Shown here: piece after piece, positions 61,874 through 64,000 of the stretch
Numbering within the stretch: the first letter of the stretch is position 1
Layout: each line of letters begins with the position of its first letter
NCBI RefSeq assembly: GCF_051027545.1
Contig: NZ_CP194902.1
Coordinates: 1,240,001-1,304,000 of the forward strand
DNA from: Methylocaldum sp002005105
GTDB lineage: Bacteria > Pseudomonadota > Gammaproteobacteria > Methylococcales > Methylococcaceae
Length of the DNA: 64,000 nucleotides
Direction: 5' to 3'
Program-made: the position numbers and the translations under genes
The notes under the pieces: generated by a model
What the model was told of the DNA's origin: nothing
The model's database searches: none
Seen by the model: the letters and a program-made list of their open reading frames with translations, nothing else

Positions 61874-63199
61874 ATGTCGAGCCCCTGGCGATCGGAATTT
61901 TCCTTTCTCTTTTTAACACTGTTAGTTGGCACTTTCCTCGGTAAGGTCCTGAACAGTTTCGCCGTCGTGCTCTGGTTTTGTCTGCTGGCCTATCTGGCGA
62001 GACAGCTTTTTTATGCAAATCGGCTGCTGGTTTGGCTGCGCAGCGGCAGATCCGGCCAGCCGCCTCAGGGCAACGGCGTCTGGGAAGAAATCTATTACCT
62101 CATCTATCGCTTGAGGCGACGCAACAAGCGTCGCAAAAAGCAGCTCATCCGGATGCTCGAGCGTTTCCGCACGGCGACGGCGGCATTACCGGATGCAACC
62201 GTGGTGCTGGGGCCTCGGGATGAAATCGATTGGTTCAACGAAGCGGCCGAGCGCCTGCTGGGGCTGCGCCGTGGCGATATCGGCCAGCAGATCGGCAATC
62301 TGCTGCGCCATCCGAAGCTCAGCCAATACCTCCAGACTGCCGATTATCGTGCTACGGTCAGCATTCCATCGCCCCTCACCGAAAACATGCAGCTTGAAAT
62401 TCGCATCGTGCCTTATGGAGAAGATTTGCGCCTTCTGGTCGCGCAGGATGTGACTCAACTGCGATTTATGGAGCGCGTGCGCAGCGATTTCGTGGCGAAC
62501 GTGTCCCACGAACTGCGCACGCCGCTGACGGTCTTGAAAGGTTATCTTGAAACCTTGGGCCAGGTGGATGGATCTCTGCCGGAATCGCATCTGAAAGTGT
62601 TTCAGCGCATGGAGGAACAGACGGCCCGGATGGAAAGCTTGGTCGACGGCCTTCTTGCACTGACGCGATTGGAGTCGGCGGCGCATCAGACGGTGCAAAA
62701 GCGGATAAACGTTCCGGCGATGCTGCAAGACATTTGCGACGAGGTCAAGCTCTTGGCCGACGAACACCCCGCCATCGAGCTGGTCCTCGAAACCGACGCC
62801 CATTTGCTGGGCGCCGAGCAGGAATTGCGCAGCGCGTTTTCAAACCTGATCGTCAATGCGGTGAAATATACGCCAGCCACGGGCCGGGTTACCGTGCGTT
62901 GGCGCTGCGAGGGCAAGGGAGCTAGGCTGGACGTCGAGGACACCGGGCCGGGCATCGCGCAACACCATCTGCCGCGGCTTACCGAACGGTTTTACCGGGT
63001 TGCCGTTGACGGATGTAAGAATAAAGGCGGGTCCGGGCTTGGATTGGCTATCGTCAAGCATGCGCTGTCCCGGCACGGCGGAGAGCTCAAAATTGCGAGC
63101 ACGCTCGGGCGGGGCAGTTGCTTCAGCTGTAGTTTCCCCGAAGATCGAATCGTGCGGGTCGACTCCCGCACCGATGCCAAGCTCGCGCAAAGAATGTGA
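61874..63199 (+). CDS. phoR: Phosphate regulon sensor histidine kinase PhoR
   Basis: 441 residues. One or two N-terminal membrane helices (residues ~8-50), a basic linker, a PAS domain (ALPDATVVLGPRDEIDWFNE), the phosphorylated His in VSHELRTPLTVLKGYLETL, and ATPase boxes: N box FSNLIVNAVKYTPATG, G1 VEDTGPGIA, G2 GGSGLGLAIVKHAL. It phosphorylates PhoB when phosphate is scarce. The PstS-like frame begins at its stop. Confidence 0.95.
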   Translation: MSSPWRSEFSFLFLTLLVGTFLGKVLNSFAVVLWFCLLAYLARQLFYANRLLVWLRSGRSGQPPQGNGVWEEIYYLIYRLRRRNKRRKKQLIRMLERFRTATAALPDATVVLGPRDEIDWFNEAAERLLGLRRGDIGQQIGNLLRHPKLSQYLQTADYRATVSIPSPLTENMQLEIRIVPYGEDLRLLVAQDVTQLRFMERVRSDFVANVSHELRTPLTVLKGYLETLGQVDGSLPESHLKVFQRMEEQTARMESLVDGLLALTRLESAAHQTVQKRINVPAMLQDICDEVKLLADEHPAIELVLETDAHLLGAEQELRSAFSNLIVNAVKYTPATGRVTVRWRCEGKGARLDVEDTGPGIAQHHLPRLTERFYRVAVDGCKNKGGSGLGLAIVKHALSRHGGELKIASTLGRGSCFSCSFPEDRIVRVDSRTDAKLAQRM

Positions 63200-64000
63200 T
63201 ATCCAGAGCGGATAGACGAGTTGCCGGTTCCGTCCGTCTCGGCTCGCGTGGGCAGCCGAGCCGTCGGTTTTCGGGTTTGATACGGCAGGGAATTCACCTC
63301 TTTCTCGCTGCGGTGCTTTTGGCTGGAGGCGCCGGTGCCGTCTACGGATCATCCGAAGGGGCGGAGACCATCAGCGGGGATGCCGGCAGCGACGAGCTCG
63401 GGGCGAGTGACCTCGGCAGGCTGATCCGGGATTGGACCAGCGCGTTTCAGCGAGATCATGCCGGGGCTACGCTTCGCTTGCGCCCGGCCCGCTCGCTCGC
63501 TTCACCGGGCGCATTCGACGAGGCGCGCGGCGATGCGATTTACGTCGGCTATCGGCTGAACCGCGAGGCAATCGATGGTTTTTCGCGAAAACTCGGTTAC
63601 AAGCCAACCCCGATTCGAGTCGCTCTCGATGCGGTAACGATTTTCGTACACCGGGATAATCCGATCCGAGGCATGACGCTGGCCCAGGCCGGCTCAGTTT
63701 TCTCGCGTTCGCCGATGTGTCGAGGTGCTCAGTACCTGGCGACCTGGGGAGCGTTGGGCTTGATCGGGGAATGGCGAACCCGGCCGTTACAGGTATTTGC
63801 GATCGGATCCGCCGACGATGTGTACGATTATTTTAGCGAGCAAGTCCTGTGCGGAGGCGCACTGGGTGAATTCGTTCAGGTGCGGCCCGATTCCGGATCG
63901 GTCGCCGGTGCCGTGAGTGAATCCTTGAATGCCATCGGTTACGGCCGAGGCGACTCGACAACTGTATCCGTGAAGCCAGTACCGCTGGCGGTAGACGCGA
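63196..64000 (+). CDS. PstS-like phosphate-binding protein, C-terminus cut by window edge
   Basis: The frame is open from GTG 63196, which overlaps the phoR stop, to the window end. A signal-type segment IHLFLAAVLLAGGAGAVYG suggests TTG at 63277 as the alternative start; neither has a clear binding site. The mature part resembles periplasmic phosphate-binding proteins: ISGDAGSDELGASDLGRLI, GYKPTPIRVALDAVTIFVHR (20) and FSRSPMCRGA. Next to phoBR it probably senses or binds phosphate. More divergent than classical PstS; other pst genes lie beyond the window, if present. Confidence 0.75.
   Translation, partial: MISRADRRVAGSVRLGSRGQPSRRFSGLIRQGIHLFLAAVLLAGGAGAVYGSSEGAETISGDAGSDELGASDLGRLIRDWTSAFQRDHAGATLRLRPARSLASPGAFDEARGDAIYVGYRLNREAIDGFSRKLGYKPTPIRVALDAVTIFVHRDNPIRGMTLAQAGSVFSRSPMCRGAQYLATWGALGLIGEWRTRPLQVFAIGSADDVYDYFSEQVLCGGALGEFVQVRPDSGSVAGAVSESLNAIGYGRGDSTTVSVKPVPLAVDA

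Noticed and set aside
1..64000. CRISPR arrays, rRNA operons, tRNA genes
   Set aside because: No regularly spaced repeats and no rRNA or recognisable tRNA cloverleaf were seen on reading through the window; a dedicated tRNA/ncRNA search was not possible.

Overview
This window reads as a chromosomal segment of a gammaproteobacterial methanotroph (Methylococcales type; genus not assigned). The evidence is a complete set of bacterial tetrahydromethanopterin (H4MPT)-linked C1 genes (fae, mch, the four fhc genes, and cofactor biosynthesis genes including mptG), a three-subunit formate dehydrogenase and gammaproteobacterial housekeeping genes. Most genes are GC-rich; a few islands are clearly more AT-rich.

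Layout. 1-1217: end of an exported heparinase/alginate-lyase-like protein. 1847-2431: ampD. 2642-8462: murJ-ribF-ileS-lspA operon on the minus strand. 8687-11824: rpsT (+), then rplU-rpmA and obgE-proB (-). 11947-17292: formyltransferase/hydrolase complex genes fhcB, fhcA, fhcD, fhcC (-), with an unusual 600-bp gap between fhcB and fhcA. 17523-27453: a minus-strand block of secreted or surface genes (SBBP propeller protein, Ig-repeat protein, three paralogous lipoproteins, two phospholipase C/P1-nuclease-like genes). It shows heavy decay: one gene is interrupted by a 106-bp MITE-like element with a 10-bp target duplication, one has a single-base frameshift, and one is a recombination chimera.

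27862-39239: H4MPT and methylofuran gene cluster (mptG, ATP-grasp, mch, RimK-like, CitG-like, fae, HisA-like, MfnD-like, MfnF-like, pabB, MfnE-like), followed by moaD and moaE. fae is preceded by a 16-codon leader ORF with a near-perfect ribosome binding site whose stop lies 2 nt before the fae start codon. 39453-42620: formate dehydrogenase accessory operon (DUF3306, polyferredoxin, TorD-type chaperone) plus a CAP-domain gene, all minus. 42796-53132: a DNA phosphorothioation (Dnd) defence island. 53610-59975: formate dehydrogenase structural genes (Tat-target small protein, fdhA, fdhB, small lipoprotein, fdhC), themselves interrupted after fdhA by brnT/antitoxin, a Uma2-family nuclease gene and a 163-bp inverted repeat. 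60012-64000: dodecin, dsbB, then phoB-phoR with a Pho box, and a PstS-like protein cut by the window end.

How it fits together. Fae condenses formaldehyde with H4MPT; Mch opens methenyl-H4MPT; the Fhc complex moves the formyl group to methylofuran and releases formate; FdhABC oxidises formate to CO2. The pabB and mptG products start H4MPT synthesis, and MfnD/E/F-like enzymes probably build the furan cofactor. MoaD/MoaE supply molybdopterin, which FdhA needs.

The most notable system is the defence island. dndC, dndD and a dndE-FtsK fusion form one overlapping operon with an ABC-type ATPase and a small TOPRIM-like protein resembling the PARIS AriA/AriB pair. There is no dndB and no dndFGH in the window. 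This suggests a Dnd modification module coupled to a PARIS-like effector in place of the usual restriction genes. This functional reading is an inference from domain motifs and gene overlaps.
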